A DNA stretch of 64,000 nt, from the NCBI RefSeq assembly GCF_000739815.1, contig NZ_BBJJ01000006.1, positions 62,001 through 126,000 of the forward strand, in the 5' to 3' direction. Both the position numbers and the translations under genes were made by a program. Numbering within the stretch: the first letter of the stretch is position 1; each line of letters opens with the position of its first letter. The DNA is from Paraburkholderia mimosarum LMG 23256 = NBRC 106338. GTDB lineage: Bacteria; Pseudomonadota; Gammaproteobacteria; Burkholderiales; Burkholderiaceae. A model generated the notes under the pieces. That model ran no database searches, had not been told where the DNA came from, and saw nothing but the letters and a program-made list of their open reading frames with translations. This document shows positions 62,723 through 64,000 of the stretch, piece after piece.

Positions 62723-63018
62723 CAGCACACCTCGCTCATGAGGTGATAGCGAGCCACGCGGTGCTTGCCGCCCTCCGGCGTCATTTCATCCGACCAGACG
62801 GTAGCGATTTCGTGGCCGACGCGCCGCAATTCCATGACCCGCGCCGCGGGGTGCATCACATCAATCAGGTGGCGCGCGTCGAGCGTCGAGAGCGAACCGT
62901 AACGCCGCAGGAAATCGAGGACTCGGCTGCGCTGGGCTGCAGCGTCGTTGCTATACTGCGACTTGAAGATCTCTTTGGCCGCACTCGTTCGAGTCGCGGC
63001 TTTTATTTTTTGGGCCAT
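62722..63018 (-). CDS. Phage helix-turn-helix protein
   Basis: A 98-residue protein with a winged-helix-type core (RVLDFLRRYGSLSTLDARHLI, HPAARVMELRRVGHEIAT) as seen in many phage proteins placed before primase genes. It may control replication genes. It is coupled to the primase gene by overlap. No catalytic motif. Confidence 0.6.
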   Translation of the reverse strand: MAQKIKAATRTSAAKEIFKSQYSNDAAAQRSRVLDFLRRYGSLSTLDARHLIDVMHPAARVMELRRVGHEIATVWSDEMTPEGGKHRVARYHLMSEVC

Positions 63019-63027
63019 GGCTAGCCC

Positions 63028-63237
63028 TTACGCAGCAATCGATCCGCGCGACTGAACGATGCACTTCTCGATATACGCGTCGAGTTCGTGCTCGATGAAA
63101 ACCGTGGTGGCCGGGCCGAGTTTCACCGGCTGCGGGAAGCCTGATTCGCTTTTGGCTTTGGCCCACAGGCTGGACAGGCCGATGCCGAGCTTTTCGGCGG
63201 CTTGAGACGGGCGCAGACCTTTGTAGCTGACGGACAT
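63028..63237 (-). CDS. AlpA-family phage regulator
   Basis: A 69-residue MerR/excisionase-like DNA-binding protein: LRPSQAAEKLGIGLSSLWAK helix-turn-helix, then the strand VKLGPATTVFIEHELDAYIE. AlpA proteins of P4-like satellites activate the integrase gene and excision. It is the first gene of the replication operon; nine bases separate it from the next gene. A ribosome site AGGAGAGAG precedes the ATG. Confidence 0.78.
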   Translation of the reverse strand: MSVSYKGLRPSQAAEKLGIGLSSLWAKAKSESGFPQPVKLGPATTVFIEHELDAYIEKCIVQSRGSIAA

Positions 63238-63334
63238 TTGACTCTCTCCTGAGTGTCTATCCGCGTCCGAACAAATGCGACGCGGTATGCCCGTAATCTA
63301 TTTGCTACTTTGTCCCGGAAATAGAGCTCCCGAA

Positions 63335-63724
63335 TTAACGGGATTTTTTCTTTGCAGTCCGCGCTGCGGACAAGCGATTTCTTGTGGTTTTACGCTCTTT
63401 TCGGGCTTCCGCGGTGTGGGCACGATAGGTGTCCCCTCGGCCCTGCTTGAGCACCAAAATGAGCGCTTCATCATCGGATAGTTGTCTTCCGCGGAGCGTT
63501 TGAAAGTGTTGCTTGAGGGCTTCGAAACTGGCCAGAAGTGATTGATCGCCGTCATTCCCCCGAGTCTTGGGGCGACCAGCTCGTTTGCGGGGCTGTTTGT
63601 AGTCGCGCAGGGCAAGCGCAAGGCGCAATCGATGGTTTTCGTTGCGGAGCGTCTCGGCATCTGCGATTGCGCGTTGAGCCGCTTCAACTGCTCGATTGAG
63701 CAGCGCGAGTTCTTCTTCGGTCAT
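63335..63724 (-). CDS. Hypothetical protein with coiled coil and basic tail
   Basis: A 129-residue protein: a coiled-coil start (EEELALLNRAVEAAQRAIAD), a basic linker (KQPRKRAGRPKTRGNDGD), then SFEALKQHFQTLRGRQLSDD, and a Lys/Arg-rich end (SAARTAKKKSR). It probably binds nucleic acid. Unknown family. ATG 63724 was chosen over TTG 63736. It lies upstream of the AlpA gene on the same strand, with a 97-base gap holding the AlpA promoter. Confidence 0.5.
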   Translation of the reverse strand: MTEEELALLNRAVEAAQRAIADAETLRNENHRLRLALALRDYKQPRKRAGRPKTRGNDGDQSLLASFEALKQHFQTLRGRQLSDDEALILVLKQGRGDTYRAHTAEARKERKTTRNRLSAARTAKKKSR

Positions 63725-63827
63725 TGCGTTCCCCAACGCAACCCTGGATCGGGAGCCGCGCCAACGGAGTAGGGTGCTCCGCTTTCGCCCCGTCGAGCTA
63801 GGCGCGGCTGTCTCGATGTGCGAGCGT

Positions 63828-64000
63828 CTACTGGCAAACGCGCTCCCACTGATATTGGCGTGCGTATGGATTCCAAATCTGCCGCATCTGGCAGTTCGAC
63901 GTCCCGATTGGTGGCACCTGCGGCGTCATGATTGGCGCGACGGATGGTGGCTCAATAGGGCAAACAGTCGGCGGGCAGATCGGGGGTAGTTCCGTTGTCG
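63828..64000 (-). CDS. C-terminal end of a Pro-rich protein, cut by window edge
   Basis: The minus strand is open from the right edge to a TAG at 63828-63830. The 57 visible residues are Pro/Cys-rich and end CQMRQIWNPYARQYQWERVC followed by Gln. This WNPY..QY.W..VC ending is typical of small secreted Burkholderia proteins. The start lies outside the window. It may belong to the phage-like element or to what follows. Confidence 0.45.
   Translation of the reverse strand, partial: TTELPPICPPTVCPIEPPSVAPIMTPQVPPIGTSNCQMRQIWNPYARQYQWERVCQ

Larger units (their letters stand above)
55566..64000 (-). mobile_element. Prophage or phage-satellite segment (continues beyond the window)
   Basis: Thirteen minus-strand genes plus a partial one are tightly packed with ATGA/TGATG overlaps. 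They encode an AlpA regulator, HTH protein, primase, RepA-like ATPase, SSB, DUF5681 protein, PAPS-reductase-like protein and a large virion-type protein. A repeat array that may be an origin lies at 60442-60697. No integrase, capsid, portal, large terminase or lysis gene is visible, so the element is incomplete, defective, a satellite, or continues to the right. The left end is between 55330 and 55566; no att site was found. Confidence 0.7.

Noticed and set aside
63696-63989. Plus-strand 97-codon frame at the right edge
   Set aside because: The minus strand is open to the edge and ends in a protein-like WNPY..QY.W motif, so the plus frame is probably a shadow.

Overview
The window is GC-rich chromosomal DNA from a member of the Burkholderiaceae, most likely Burkholderia or Paraburkholderia. 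This rests on gene families and order: the block YbdK-like ligase, CPA2 antiporter, mnmC, HU, CobW GTPase, lytic transglycosylase and type II secretion; a gspC inverted between gspF and gspG; and small DUF4148 and DUF3717 proteins. No rRNA, tRNA or CRISPR array was recognised.

Layout. 0-5 kb: a GMC oxidoreductase/mmsA pair with a divergent LysR regulator, a CYTH protein, and an Lrp-type regulator next to a lone phhB. 5-11 kb: a two-component system, a SET-domain protein, an old-yellow-enzyme reductase, a class I glutamine amidotransferase and a MarR protein with a four-cysteine tail. 11-20 kb: YbdK-like ligase, antiporter, mnmC, HU, zinc-type CobW GTPase and a secreted lytic transglycosylase. 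20.7-32.5 kb: a complete type II secretion locus (gspDEF, inverted gspC, gspGHIJKLMN). 32.5-37.1 kb: efflux genes (NodT-type outer membrane factor, MarR regulator, EmrB-type MFS pump) without an adaptor gene. 37-48 kb: gshA, an ada-alkA operon, a probable small RNA with anti-Shine-Dalgarno motifs, VOC and YaeQ proteins, a LysE exporter, small envelope proteins and an HtrA-like protease.

From about 48.4 kb the character changes. Two diverged copies of a DUF4148 gene, each with its flanks, bracket about 6 kb of visibly more A+T-rich DNA. It carries a trypsin-like protease with a one-base frameshift plus a small partner that resembles the protease's own N-terminal module, an HNH nuclease, an AlpA-like regulator, a His-rich lipoprotein, and a DUF4062 protein divergent from a small membrane protein. 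This looks like a cargo or defence-type island and is the best place for something new. From 55.6 kb to the right edge, a run of minus-strand genes forms a prophage or satellite replicon: AlpA, HTH protein, PriCT-2/Toprim primase, RepA-like ATPase, an array of TTGTCGCG motifs, SSB, a DUF5681 protein, a PAPS-reductase-like protein and a large virion-type protein. No integrase, terminase large subunit, portal or capsid gene is visible here.

Functions are assigned by reading conserved motifs; no database search was run. In this GC-rich DNA most long antisense open frames were judged spurious.
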